Assembly (NCBI RefSeq): GCF_003007735.2
Contig: NZ_PXNQ02000003.1
Location: forward strand, 124,001 to 188,000
Length of the DNA stretch: 64,000 nucleotides
Direction: 5' to 3'
From: Paracoccus methylarcula
GTDB lineage: Bacteria > Pseudomonadota > Alphaproteobacteria > Rhodobacterales > Rhodobacteraceae
In this document: piece by piece, positions 1-9,536 of the stretch
Layout: each line of letters opens with the position of its first letter
Position numbering within the stretch: the first letter of the stretch is position 1
Translations under genes and position numbers: made by a program
The notes under the pieces: model-generated
The model's input: only the letters and a program-made list of their open reading frames with translations
What the model was told of the DNA's origin: nothing
The model's database searches: none

Positions 1-137
1 CAGTCCTGCACTTCGGTAATCAGCGGGTCGGGACCGTCTTGGGCGCGGGCCGACAGGCTGGCGGCAGGCAACAGGGCACCGGCCGCCAGCCCCGCCCGCA
101 ATACGCCGCGGCGGCTGGTGGTTGCGAATTTTGACAT
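1..137 (-). CDS. soxC: SoxC, sulfane dehydrogenase molybdopterin subunit (N-terminus only)
   Basis: Only the first 45 codons are in the window; the gene runs off the left edge. The visible peptide starts MSKFATTSRRGVLRAGLAAG and is a twin-arginine signal (SRRGVLRAG followed by a hydrophobic run and an ARAQD cleavage area), as expected for a periplasmic molybdopterin enzyme folded before export. A GGGAGG ribosome site lies upstream of the ATG. It follows soxB by 16 bases, and soxB-soxC is the standard Sox order, so identity rests on signal type plus context. SoxC with SoxD removes electrons from the SoxY-bound sulfane sulfur. The catalytic domain is not visible. Confidence 0.8.
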   Translation of the reverse strand, partial: MSKFATTSRRGVLRAGLAAGALLPAASLSARAQDGPDPLITEVQD

Positions 138-153
138 TTGGGTGGCTCCTCCC

Positions 154-1842
154 TCAGTCTCCTGTGACGGTGATGGAATTGTTCGGTGCCGGGCTGACAG
201 TGCCCTGCGCCCGGATGTGGTTCTCGACCAGGTCCCAGATTTGCGGCCCCTCGGTGCCCTCGTTGACCGAGGCCCAGCCCGCGACGACGTAATTGCGCGC
301 CGGATCGACGGGGCTGCCATCCTTGAGCAGCGTCATGCCACTGATACGGCTGCCCATACCGGCATAGGGATCGATGCTGTAGCCAAGCCCGCCCACGCGC
401 ACCATGTCGCCGCCCTGCTGGTAATAGGGATCGGCGTTGAAGATGTTATCGGCCACGTCTTCCATGATCGTTTTAAGCATCTCGCCCGACATCTCGCTGC
501 GATAGACCTGTCCGTAAGTCATCGAGGTCACGGAATGGATGTCCTCGCGGGTGATGTCGCCGGGCAGGACCGAGGCCCCCCAACGCACGCCGGGCGACAG
601 AGCGATCTCGGCATCGCGTTCGGACAGCAGGGCGTCGCAGATCAGGTCGTCCCAGCTACCGTTGAAATTGCCGCGGCGATACAGAAGGCCCTCGGTCTTG
701 CCGATCACCTCTTCCAGATCCGTCTTGTAGGGCGCGCGGATCTCCTCGATCAGCGAAGCCATGTCGGGATCGGGTTGGATCACATCCGAGAAGATCGGGA
801 TCAGCTTGTGGCGGAAGCCCATCATCTTGCCATCGCGCACGTCCAGATCGACGCGACTGACGAATTTGCCGTGGCTGCCGCTGGCGATGATGATCGTGTC
901 ACCCACGACGACCGGCTCGGGGATGGCGTCATGGGTGTGGCCCGACAGGATCACGTCGATACCCTTCACCCGGCTTGCCATCTGGTGATCGACGTCAAAG
1001 CCATTATGCGACAGGCAGACGACCAGATCGACGCCTTCGGCGCGCAGCTCGTCCACCACCTGCTGCATCCGTTCCTCGCGAATGCCGAAACTGTATTCGG
1101 GGAACATCCAGCCGGGATTGGCAATCGGCGTATAGGGAAAAGCCTGCCCCACGACGCCGACGCGCAGCCCCCCCGTCTCGAATATCTTCGAGGGCTCAAA
1201 GGCGGGCTCATCCCATTCCGCGTCGAAAATATTGGCGCCCAGCAATGGCTGGTCCATCATCTCCATCAGTTCCTGCACCCGCTCGGTGCCGAAGGTGAAT
1301 TCCCAATGCGCGGTCATCGCCTGCGCGCCCAGCAGGTTCATCACCCGCACCATGTCCTCGCCACGGGTCTTGAGACTGGTATAGCTGCCATGCCATGTAT
1401 CGCCGCCATCCAGCAGGATCGAGGCGGGCCGCGCGGCACGGATCGCCTTGACCACGGTGGCGATCCGGTCAAAGCCACCCATGCGGCCATAGGTCCGGGC
1501 AAGATCGGCGAAATCGGGCCATGTCAGCGCGTAAGCCTCGGGGCTGCCGGGGGTGATCCCGAACATCTTCTGGAACGCCTCGCCCACGACATGGGGCGCC
1601 CGGCCCTTCGCATCGCCGACGCCGATATTGGTATCCGGTTCGCGGAACCAGACCGGGCGCAGATGGGCGTGGCAATCGGTAAGATGGATCAGCGTCAGGT
1701 TGCCGAAATCCTCGAATTGCAGCAGCTGGTCCTGCGTCAGCGCCTGCTGAGCAAAGGCGCGGGGCAGGTTGCTGAATCCCAGCCCCGTCAATGCGGCCGA
1801 ACCGGCAAGGCCAAGCTGCAACATCTCGCGGCGCGAAATCAT
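154..1842 (-). CDS. soxB: SoxB, thiosulfohydrolase of the Sox sulfur-oxidation system
   Basis: About 562 residues, the usual SoxB length. It has a TAT-type leader (MISRREMLQLGLAGSAALTG), then a 5'-nucleotidase-like metallophosphatase fold with metal-site motifs such as LTDCHAHL near the N-terminus and SGHTHD further in. SoxB hydrolyses the S-sulfonate group from SoxY-bound substrate and releases sulfate in the periplasm. Two start ATGs exist, at 1848 and 1842. The AGGAGG ribosome site abuts the first and is 6 bases from the second, so I chose 1842. soxC follows immediately. Upstream, between soxA and soxB, lie a hairpin terminator and a palindrome, suggesting soxB is expressed partly separately from soxXYZA. 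Confidence 0.95.
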   Translation of the reverse strand: MISRREMLQLGLAGSAALTGLGFSNLPRAFAQQALTQDQLLQFEDFGNLTLIHLTDCHAHLRPVWFREPDTNIGVGDAKGRAPHVVGEAFQKMFGITPGSPEAYALTWPDFADLARTYGRMGGFDRIATVVKAIRAARPASILLDGGDTWHGSYTSLKTRGEDMVRVMNLLGAQAMTAHWEFTFGTERVQELMEMMDQPLLGANIFDAEWDEPAFEPSKIFETGGLRVGVVGQAFPYTPIANPGWMFPEYSFGIREERMQQVVDELRAEGVDLVVCLSHNGFDVDHQMASRVKGIDVILSGHTHDAIPEPVVVGDTIIIASGSHGKFVSRVDLDVRDGKMMGFRHKLIPIFSDVIQPDPDMASLIEEIRAPYKTDLEEVIGKTEGLLYRRGNFNGSWDDLICDALLSERDAEIALSPGVRWGASVLPGDITREDIHSVTSMTYGQVYRSEMSGEMLKTIMEDVADNIFNADPYYQQGGDMVRVGGLGYSIDPYAGMGSRISGMTLLKDGSPVDPARNYVVAGWASVNEGTEGPQIWDLVENHIRAQGTVSPAPNNSITVTGD

Positions 1843-1858
1843 CGGCATCCTCCTACAT

Positions 1859-1874
1859 ATTCATATATATGAAA
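1859..1874. promoter_or_regulatory. ATTC-N8-GAAA palindrome, candidate SoxR operator before soxB
   Basis: The perfect 14-base palindrome TTCATATATATGAA sits at 1860-1873. Read as ATTC-N8-GAAA it differs by one base from ATTC-N8-GAAT, the operator pattern reported for the persulfide sensor SqrR. SoxR in this window is a homologue with cysteines in matching places. The site lies 17-32 bases upstream of the soxB start. That SoxR binds here is inference. Confidence 0.45.
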
Positions 1875-1885
1875 CTATCAGAACT

Positions 1886-1915
1886 GAAAAGACCCGCGCG
1901 ACTTCTCGGCGCGGG
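1886..1915 (-). terminator. Hairpin terminator/attenuator between soxA and soxB
   Basis: Seven-base arms CCCGCGC (1893-1899) and GCGCGGG (1909-1915) flank a 9-base loop. On the minus strand the stem is followed by TCTTTTC, a short U-tract. It starts just after the soxA stop. It probably terminates or thins transcription leaving soxA, so that soxB is made at a lower level or from its own promoter. Confidence 0.6.
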
Positions 1916-1922
1916 CCAATCG

Positions 1923-2798
1923 TCAATGACGAACGCTGACGCCCTCGACCGGCAAGCCATTGCCGCGAGACGCAACGTAGAGTTCAAGGGCACGGAATTC
2001 ATCGCTACCCATCGCGAATGTCTCGCCCCGCGTGTCCCGAATGCAGCCCCGAAAGCGGTTATGCTGCGACACCAGCGCCGCCTGCTTGAGGCGATAGACC
2101 GGGAAACCGTTAGTCATGCCCTGGCTCAGATGATCGGCCCGGATCCAGTCGCCATAATGATCCTCGTGGCAATTGGCGCAGGCGAGTTCAAGCTGGCCGT
2201 AGCGGGTGTAATACATCTCCTTGCCCTGTTCCCAATAGGGCTTGGCCGGCCCGTCGATCGCCACGTCCATCGGCATGCCGCGTGACTGCACCGAGATCGC
2301 CGCCGTCATGTTCTTCATCCTGTCGCCATTCCAGTCCAGCGCCTCGGCCTGCATCCGGTTGGTGCGGCAATCGTTGATGTAATCCTCCATCGACCACAGC
2401 TCGCCCTCGGCATTGACCTTGGGCATGACGGCCCGGACGCCCTTCATGCTCTCGATCCCCTCGTGGCAGGATGCGCAGCTTTTGCCCGCCTCGCCCTCGA
2501 TGGTGTTCCAGTCGTCGATCCCCTGATCGACAAAGATCATGCCGGGATTCTCGAAATCATCCAGCTGCATCGCCTGCGTTTCGGAATCGCGGAACAGCCA
2601 GCCCGAATAGACCTGGTCGAACGCGCCTTCCAGATGATCCGGAGCAGGCACGGCGGTGGGCAGCTCGATCTCGCCGCCATTGATGACGATGGGATCGGTC
2701 GTTTCGGGCTCTGTCTCGGCCATGGCGGGCAATGACAGGACAAGCGCGAAGACCGACGCCATCGCGGCACGGGGATTCAGGCGGATCGTGGTCGTCAT
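1923..2798 (-). CDS. soxA: SoxA, diheme c-type cytochrome subunit of SoxAX
   Basis: 291 residues with a Sec signal peptide ending near AMAET. Two heme-attachment motifs are visible, CASCH at residues 108-112 and CANCH at 207-211. A further cysteine at 252 (GCIRDTRGE) matches the heme-ligating, persulfide-modified active-site cysteine of this family. SoxAX couples thiosulfate oxidatively to the SoxY swinging-arm cysteine and passes electrons to cytochrome c. The start at 2798 is preceded by GGGAGGAAAGACC. An in-frame upstream extension to 3014 would overlap soxZ and lacks a signal peptide, so I rejected it. The gene lies 73 bases downstream of soxZ. Confidence 0.96.
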   Translation of the reverse strand: MTTTIRLNPRAAMASVFALVLSLPAMAETEPETTDPIVINGGEIELPTAVPAPDHLEGAFDQVYSGWLFRDSETQAMQLDDFENPGMIFVDQGIDDWNTIEGEAGKSCASCHEGIESMKGVRAVMPKVNAEGELWSMEDYINDCRTNRMQAEALDWNGDRMKNMTAAISVQSRGMPMDVAIDGPAKPYWEQGKEMYYTRYGQLELACANCHEDHYGDWIRADHLSQGMTNGFPVYRLKQAALVSQHNRFRGCIRDTRGETFAMGSDEFRALELYVASRGNGLPVEGVSVRH

Positions 2799-2871
2799 GG
2801 TCTTTCCTCCCTTGGGTGGCGTCCGGCCTTGAATAACGGGCCGGGGCTGCCTCGCCTGCTGTCCGGCGCGC

Positions 2872-3201
2872 TCAGGATACCTCGATGGACTGCTTGTCTT
2901 CATAGACCGAGCCGTCATCATCCTGCCATCTGAACACGAACTCCCCCGATTCCGGCACCTTGGCCTCGAACTCGAAATATGGGTTCGTGCTGATCGCGGG
3001 CTCCATCTCCACATCGATCACCGGCGCACCGTTGAAGGTCACGCTGAAATGGTTGATGATCGACCGCGGGATGACATTGCCTTCCTTGTCCTTGCGCTGC
3101 CCCGATTCCATCTGGTGCGAGATCAGCGTCTTGATCGTGATCACCTCTCCCGCCGAGGCGGTTTTCGGCACGCGGACGCGGGGTTTGACGTTATCTGCCA
3201 T
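2872..3201 (-). CDS. soxZ: SoxZ, sulfur-carrier partner of SoxY
   Basis: 109 residues with no export signal, typical of SoxZ, which is exported together with TAT-bearing SoxY. The sequence is of the immunoglobulin-like SoxZ type, with conserved segments such as ISHQMESGQRKD, FNGAPVID and FRWQDDDG. SoxYZ is the periplasmic heterodimer that carries sulfur intermediates during thiosulfate oxidation. It lies 21 bases downstream of soxY and is preceded by an AAGGAGAATT ribosome site. Confidence 0.95.
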   Translation of the reverse strand: MADNVKPRVRVPKTASAGEVITIKTLISHQMESGQRKDKEGNVIPRSIINHFSVTFNGAPVIDVEMEPAISTNPYFEFEAKVPESGEFVFRWQDDDGSVYEDKQSIEVS

Positions 3202-3222
3202 CTGAATTCTCCTTCTGTCCGT

Positions 3223-3663
3223 TCAGCCGCCGCAGCCGCCGATGGTGACTTTCACATTCGCCGCCGTCCGCACGAACTTGCCATCGGCCAGCTTGGCCAC
3301 GGCGGTGACATCCTGCGTTTGCGCCAACCGGATTCGCGTCGAGGCGGCACGCTTGCCGGCCAGTTCACCGAACTTGAAAGTCGCGACCGGCAGCACCGGG
3401 TTGCCCGGCGCTAGCACCAGGATCTCGGACGCCCCCTCGGCCTCGACCGAGATTGGCACGGTATTGCCGTTCTCGGCGATTTCGGGCGCGTCCAGGGTGA
3501 TCCCTTCGCCTTCGGTCGCCTCAACCCCGCCGGTGAATTCCGCGATCAGCTCGTCCAGCGTTTTCGCAGGTTCCGCATCCTGCGCCAGAGCGGCCCATGG
3601 CAATATTCCAAGCGCGGCAGCCGAGGCGCCGCTGACCAGGACGTCACGTCTGTCGATCTTCAT
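3223..3663 (-). CDS. soxY: SoxY, sulfur-carrying swinging-arm protein
   Basis: 146 residues. The N-terminus MKIDRRDVLVSGASAAALGI is a twin-arginine signal. The C-terminus ends in VTIGGCGG, the hallmark flexible arm whose single cysteine covalently carries thiosulfate-derived sulfur between SoxAX, SoxB and SoxCD. It is 6 bases downstream of soxX and 21 upstream of soxZ, so it is co-transcribed with them. Confidence 0.97.
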   Translation of the reverse strand: MKIDRRDVLVSGASAAALGILPWAALAQDAEPAKTLDELIAEFTGGVEATEGEGITLDAPEIAENGNTVPISVEAEGASEILVLAPGNPVLPVATFKFGELAGKRAASTRIRLAQTQDVTAVAKLADGKFVRTAANVKVTIGGCGG

Positions 3664-3669
3664 TTCCTC

Positions 3670-4155
3670 TTACTCCTTCAGCGTCGCCAGATAGGCGATG
3701 ACATCTTCAACCTGCTGCGCCGTCAGCAGGGGCGGCAACGGCTCCGATCCCGCTTCGCCGGTAAAGGCATCGCCGGGCCGGATATAGCCTGAACTCTTGT
3801 AGAAGCCGGGCATCATCGAATCGGGAAAGGTTCTCTTGGCATCCGCCACGATCCCCCGCAACTGCGCCTCGCTCCAGCGATCTCCGGCACCGTCCAGCGC
3901 CGGGCCGATGGTGCCCTGGAATTCCGCATCCGTCCGGTCGCTGATCGCATGGCAAGCGACGCAATTGCCGCTGGTCTTGTCGGCATAGATCGCTGCTCCA
4001 TTCTCGGGATCCCCGGCTGTCTCCGACAACGGCGCCTCGATCAAGCCATCCTCGGCGAAAGAAACGTCCTGCGGCGCGGTTTCTGCGGCCAGCGGCATGG
4101 CGAAAGCCAGCCCCGACAACAGCGCCAATGCCGCCGAAATGGCGTGGCGTGGCAT
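3670..4155 (-). CDS. soxX: SoxX, monoheme c-type cytochrome subunit of SoxAX
   Basis: 161 residues with a Sec signal (MPRHAISAALALLSG... to AAET). One heme motif CVACH lies at residues 65-69, and a PDSMMPGF segment (Met 114/115) can supply the distal axial methionine. The C-terminal helix TAQQVEDVIAYLATLKE is typical of class I cytochromes c. It is the first gene of the minus-strand sox operon here, divergent from soxS. In the well-studied Paracoccus cluster soxV and soxW lie between soxS and soxX. They are missing here. Confidence 0.95.
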   Translation of the reverse strand: MPRHAISAALALLSGLAFAMPLAAETAPQDVSFAEDGLIEAPLSETAGDPENGAAIYADKTSGNCVACHAISDRTDAEFQGTIGPALDGAGDRWSEAQLRGIVADAKRTFPDSMMPGFYKSSGYIRPGDAFTGEAGSEPLPPLLTAQQVEDVIAYLATLKE

Positions 4156-4382
4156 GCGATCCTCCCTTCGGTATCCCGTATCGCGCCCAAGGTAAGAGGT
4201 AACTCTTCACTTTGGCAACCAAAAATTCACATTTTGCTATATGTTTGGCCCGCAACCGCTTTCGGCAACCCGAGCGCAATCGATGGCAACCCCGGGCCCG
4301 CCTGTCGAATTCGACAGGATCATTGTCCAGACATGCAAAGATGAGTAGATATGCATAAGTGAAATCGCAAGGAAGACCGCAG
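4156..4382. promoter_or_regulatory. Divergent soxX/soxS control region
   Basis: This 227-base region is visibly more AT-rich than its neighbours and must hold promoters for both directions. For soxS, TTGTCC at 4323-4328 and TAGATA at 4346-4351 are 17 bases apart, a plausible -35/-10 pair. The soxX promoter was not resolved. An 18-base palindrome listed separately lies just upstream of the -35. SoxR control is expected from the homologous system but not demonstrated. Confidence 0.5.
4301..4318. promoter_or_regulatory. 18-base perfect palindrome CCTGTCGAATTCGACAGG
   Basis: This is a perfect inverted repeat with no spacer, four bases upstream of the candidate soxS -35 box and 65 bases upstream of the soxS start. 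Its position suits a dimeric regulator. It does not match the ATTC-N8-GAAT pattern of SqrR-type repressors, so the binding protein is unknown. Confidence 0.4.
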
Positions 4383-4838
4383 ATGCGGGCAATTGCCGTG
4401 AAATCCGCCGCCATCTTTGTGGCGGCCATGCTGGTCCTTGGGGGTGCAGTTTCCACCGCCCCGGCCGAGGCCGGCGAATCCCCAAGGATCGCCAGTGACA
4501 GCGTGGATTGGCAGGCCGCGCCCATACGCCTGATGATGGTCGAGCAGGAAGGCTGCATCTATTGCGAGGCATGGGACCGCGAGATCGGGCCCGGCTTTCC
4601 CAAATCCTCCGAAGGGCGGACGGCCCCCCTGTTGCGGGTCGATATCGACGGCCCCTGGCCCGATGGCATCGCGCTGGACCGCCGCCCGACCATCACGCCG
4701 ACCTTCATCCTTTTGCGCGGCGGCGCCGAGCTTTCGCGGCTAGAAGGTTATCCCGGCGACCAGTATTTCTATCCGCTCATCGACGGCATGCTCACCGATG
4801 CAGGCATTGCCGCGGCTTCTGGAAAGGCGGGCGGATGA
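4383..4838 (+). CDS. soxS: SoxS, periplasmic thioredoxin-like protein
   Basis: 151 residues. An N-terminal hydrophobic signal segment (about residues 1-30) is followed by a thioredoxin-like domain with a CIYC redox pair at 58-61 (VEQEGCIYCEAW). A cis-proline region (TITPTFI) comes later. In Paracoccus, SoxS reductively keeps the SoxY thiol active. The ATG at 4383 has AAGGAAG 8 bases upstream; a GTG at 4359 is a less likely start. The stop overlaps the soxR start (ATGA), so the two are translationally coupled. Confidence 0.9.
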   Translation: MRAIAVKSAAIFVAAMLVLGGAVSTAPAEAGESPRIASDSVDWQAAPIRLMMVEQEGCIYCEAWDREIGPGFPKSSEGRTAPLLRVDIDGPWPDGIALDRRPTITPTFILLRGGAELSRLEGYPGDQYFYPLIDGMLTDAGIAAASGKAGG

Positions 4839-5173
4839 CGCGGATCGGCGCAGCGGACCGGACCACCGAAGACGCGGTCGGCACCGCCGAGATGATGCAG
4901 CGCGCCACCGAGGCCGCCTCTTTCATGAAGGCCCTGGCGCATGAGGGCAGGATGATGATCCTCTGCCATCTGTCGACCGGAGAGAAAACCGTCGGCGAGC
5001 TGGAAAAGCTCTTGAACCAGCGGCAGGCAGCGGTCAGCCAGCAGCTCGCGCGCCTGCGCGCGGAAGGGCTGGTGACATGCAGGCGCGACGGCAAGGCCCG
5101 GCTCTACTCGGTCGCGGATCCGCGGGCGGCAGAAGTCGTGGGGCTGATGTATCGCCTGTTCTGCACGGACTGA
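4835..5173 (+). CDS. soxR: SoxR, ArsR/SmtB-family thiol-sensing repressor
   Basis: 112 residues. It is an ArsR-type winged helix, with the recognition helix around QRQAAVSQQLARLRAEGLV and the wing around CRRDGKARLYSV. Cysteines at 44 (MILCHLS) and 110 (RLFCTD) are placed as in SqrR/BigR, where they form a tetrasulfide bridge on exposure to reactive sulfur; a third is at 82. Known SoxR homologues repress sox genes until thiosulfate is present. It overlaps soxS by four bases. Confidence 0.9.
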   Translation: MTRIGAADRTTEDAVGTAEMMQRATEAASFMKALAHEGRMMILCHLSTGEKTVGELEKLLNQRQAAVSQQLARLRAEGLVTCRRDGKARLYSVADPRAAEVVGLMYRLFCTD

Positions 5174-5223
5174 ATATCCGCTCATTGCCGCAAGGGGCTC
5201 TGCCCCGTCGCCTGCCAGCGACT

Positions 5224-5252
5224 CCCCGGGATATTTGGAATGAAGAAGAAGC
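5224..5252 (+). repeat. Intergenic repeat copy A (GGATAT..TGAAGAAGAAG)
   Basis: CCCCGGGATATTT, then GGAA, then TGAAGAAGAAG, between the soxR stop and serS. The same motif recurs at 31821-31845, inverted at 31855-31876, and inverted at 50079-50106, always between genes and just past a stop codon. It behaves as a dispersed intergenic element of this genome. Confidence 0.6.
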
Positions 5253-5318
5253 AGGCTTTTGTCCGGCTGCCACATGGGTTAGTCAAAGCCGTGACAATCA
5301 GCTTTGACGGTGACAGAC

Positions 5319-6610
<1,292 letters not shown>

Positions 6611-6646
6611 ACCGGGCTTCTTCCTTGTCCCAATAGCTTCGGGGGA

Positions 6647-6685
6647 ATCCGGCGCCAGCCGGATGGGGGCAGACAGCCCCCATCC
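6647..6685. terminator. Overlapping hairpins between convergent serS and der
   Basis: A perfect 10-base stem (GGATGGGGGC 6661-6670, loop AGACA, GCCCCCATCC 6676-6685) overlaps an alternative 7-base stem (ATCCGGC 6647-6653 with GCCGGAT 6658-6664). It ends 2 bases before the der stop codon. There is no long U-run on either strand, so it may act bidirectionally as a stalling or stabilising hairpin. Confidence 0.6.
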
Positions 6686-6686
6686 C

Positions 6687-8170
6687 TTATCCGCCCTTGG
6701 GACGTTGCCTGTTCTTGTGCTTTGACAGCGCCCCCGACTGGCTGATCTTGTTCGCTTTCGCCCGGTAGGGATTGTCCACCCCCTGATCGCGGAAGAACAG
6801 CCGGATCGGCGTGCCGGGCATGTCGAAATCCACCCGCAGCCCGTTGACAAGATAACGCTGGTAGCTGTCGGGCAGCTTGTCTGTATGGGTGCCTTCACGA
6901 TGAAGGCGGGCGGGCGCGTCTTGACCTGGGTCATGTAGCGCAGCCTTATCCGCCGCCCCCCCGGCGCCGGGGGCGGATGGCTCTCGGTCATGGCCTCAAG
7001 CCAGCGGTTCAGCTTGGCCGTCGAGATGCGCCGGTTCCAGACCTCATGCGCCTTGAGGATCGCGGCATGCAGGCGGTCCAGCCCCTTGCCGGTCCGGGCC
7101 GAGACCGTCACCAGCGGAGCCCCTTTCAACTGCGGCAGCAAGCGTTCGAAATTCGCGCGCAGCTCGTTCAGCTTGTGGGGCTTGTCCTCTTCCAGGTCCC
7201 ATTTATTCGCGGCGACCACGACGGCGCGCCCCTCGGTCTCGGCAAAATCGGCGATGCGCAGATCCTGCTGCTCGAAGGGGATTGCCACGTCCAGCAGCAC
7301 GACCACCACCTCGGCGAAGCGGACGGCGCGCAGCCCGTCGGCCACGGAGAGTTTCTCGACCTTGTCGATCACCTTGGCGCGTTTGCGCATCCCCGCCGTG
7401 TCGAAGACCCGCATCGGCGTGCCCATGAACTCGGTCGTGACGCTGATCGAATCGCGGGTGATCCCGGCCTCGGGGCCGGTCAGCAGCCGGTCCTCGCCGA
7501 TGATCTTGTTGATCAGCGTCGATTTCCCGGCATTGGGCCGCCCGATCACCGCAAGCTGCAGGGGCCGCGCCTCGGATGGCCGCCAGTCCTCGGCCCCCTC
7601 GCCGCTCTCCGCCTCCTGCTCCGGAATATCCACATCCGTCGCGGGCTCGATCGGCGCGGGACGCTCCGCCTCGACCTGTTCGGACAGCGGGACCAGCGCG
7701 CGATAGAGATCGTCCATCCCCTCGCCATGCTCGGCCGACAGGCGCAGCGGCTCTCCGAGCCCGAGCGCATAGGCTTCCAGCGCTCCGGTTTCGCCAGCCC
7801 GTCCCTCGGCCTTGTTGGCGGCAAGGATCACATGACGGGCGCGGCGGCGCAGGATATCGGCGAAATACTCATCCGCCGCCGTCACGCCCGCCCGGGCATC
7901 GACGACGAAAAGGCAGATATCGGCCTCGTCCACCGCGCGTTCGGTCAGGCGGCGCATCCGGCCCTGCAGGCTGTCGTCATCGGCCATCTCGAGACCGGCG
8001 GAATCGATCACCACGAAGCGCAGATCGCCCAAGCGCCCCTGGCCTTCGCGCAGATCTCGGGTTACGCCGGGCTGGTCATCGACCAGCGCCAGCCGCTTGC
8101 CGACAAGACGGTTGAACAGCGTCGATTTCCCGACATTCGGACGGCCAACGATGGCGAGGGTAAAGCTCAT
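6687..8170 (-). CDS. der: GTPase Der (EngA), frame broken near 6889
   Basis: Ribosome-assembly GTPase with two tandem G domains. The first starts [20 protein letters not shown] and has DQPGVTRD and NKAE; the second begins [17 protein letters not shown] and has [10 protein letters not shown] and NKWD. The KH-like C-terminal domain begins at [11 protein letters not shown]. After AFIVKA the frame slips; one extra base restores [19 protein letters not shown] and an ending KNRQRPKGG at a TAA (6687-6689), giving about 494 residues. The start overlaps the bamB stop (ATGA), and yfgM-bamB-der is a conserved operon order. The gene is essential, so the break is probably a sequence error. Confidence 0.92.
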
Positions 8171-9492
8171 CGGAATGCGTGCAATTGGCCGCTGCGGGTC
8201 ACGACGTAAAGCGTTTGCCCCGCCACGACCGGAGCCGCTGCCGCGCCGCCGGGAATCTGCCCCTGTCCGACCAGTTGCCCCGATCCCGGATCGAAGGCAC
8301 GCAGAAGGCCGTCGGAGGAGGCGACGAACAGCCGCCCGCCAGCCAGAACCGGGCCGTAATGGGCATGAATGCGATCCTGCCGCTTGGTTTTCTGATCGGT
8401 GTAATAGGGCAGCTCGATCCGCCAGATCACTCCGCCAGTCGCGGCATCCAGGCGAATCAGTTCGGCCTGGTCGTTCACCGCGAAGACCGAGCCACCCGCG
8501 ACCACGACCGGGCCATTGGCCCCATCGCGCGAGGACCAGTTCCGCATGCCCGAGGTCATGTCCACCGCATCGATCCGGCCCGACGAGGTGCCGCCATAGA
8601 CGGTGCCGCCCGAAATCACCGGATCCCCCGTCACGTCGCGAACCGTCGCGATGGCGCGGCCTATGCGCGTGCCGGCCACCTGCGCCGTCCAAAGCGTCGC
8701 GCCGGTTTCGGTATCGGCGGCCAGAAGCTGTCCCGAGCTGAACGGGAAGACAACGCTATTGCCCTGGACCGCTGGCACCGAGACGCCCATCACTCCCGAA
8801 GGAGAAGGCCCACCCGTGGTCTGCCACAGCACCTTGCCATCGGCGGCGCGCACCGCCCAACCGACATTGTTGCGCGCGGCGACATAGACCGTGCCGTTCT
8901 GAACGGCGGGACCGCCGCCAATGGCCGCGTCCACCCGCTGCCGCCACAGGACGGCCCCAGAGGCGGCATCCAGCGCCACGAGTTCGCCAAAACCGGTCGT
9001 CGCATAGACGCGCCCGCCCTCATAGGCCAGCCCCCCGCCCGAGGCGCTGTCGCGGCTGTCGCCTGCGGGTGTGACGTCGCTCGACCATGCGGTGCCGCCC
9101 GACAGCGCCGTGGCGGTCACCGTCGCCCGGCTGTCCAGCGTGAACACGCGCCCTCCGGCCACGACCGGGTCGGCGGTGATACGATGTTTCCGGTCATCGC
9201 CCTGCCCGATATTCGCGCTCCAGATGCGGCTGGTTCCAGCGCCAAGCGCGACATGCCCCGGCTGGTGGGCGGCATTGCCGCCGCGATGGGTCCATTCGCC
9301 ATTCCCCCGCGGCGCAGCCAGCGACAGCGCCGTGGAACTGACGGGGGCAGGCCCTTCCACGGCCGGTCCATCAGGCGATGCCACGGCCAGGGGGTCCAGC
9401 CGTTCGCCGGGCAGGATGACTTCCCGGTCCCCGCAGGCCGACAGTGCCACCATGGCCGCAAGAACCGTGGTCAGTCGCAACTTGGCGGTCAT
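8167..9492 (-). CDS. bamB: Outer-membrane assembly lipoprotein BamB
   Basis: About 441 residues. The lipoprotein signal [20 protein letters not shown] has a lipobox ending LSAC. The body is a PQQ-like beta-propeller with repeated units such as [31 protein letters not shown] and [16 protein letters not shown]. BamB is the periplasmic scaffold of the Bam complex that inserts beta-barrel proteins. I took the ATG at 9492 because GGGAGGGG lies 5 bases upstream and the signal peptide begins there. An in-frame ATG at 9540 overlaps the upstream stop and could be used instead. It is translationally coupled to der downstream. Confidence 0.9.
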   Translation of the reverse strand: MTAKLRLTTVLAAMVALSACGDREVILPGERLDPLAVASPDGPAVEGPAPVSSTALSLAAPRGNGEWTHRGGNAAHQPGHVALGAGTSRIWSANIGQGDDRKHRITADPVVAGGRVFTLDSRATVTATALSGGTAWSSDVTPAGDSRDSASGGGLAYEGGRVYATTGFGELVALDAASGAVLWRQRVDAAIGGGPAVQNGTVYVAARNNVGWAVRAADGKVLWQTTGGPSPSGVMGVSVPAVQGNSVVFPFSSGQLLAADTETGATLWTAQVAGTRIGRAIATVRDVTGDPVISGGTVYGGTSSGRIDAVDMTSGMRNWSSRDGANGPVVVAGGSVFAVNDQAELIRLDAATGGVIWRIELPYYTDQKTKRQDRIHAHYGPVLAGGRLFVASSDGLLRAFDPGSGQLVGQGQIPGGAAAAPVVAGQTLYVVTRSGQLHAFR

Positions 9493-9536
9493 GCTCGCCC
9501 CTCCCTCGTCTGTCATCATCAATCGTTCCCGCATCG

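Noticed and set aside
118-1872. Long plus-strand open frame opposite soxB (about 584 codons)
   Set aside because: It mirrors soxB, has a His/Ala/Gly-biased composition typical of an antisense frame in GC-rich DNA, and shows no domain.
2799-3014. N-terminal extension of SoxA by 72 codons
   Set aside because: It overlaps soxZ, removes the signal peptide from the N-terminus and lacks a ribosome site, while 2798 has a strong one.
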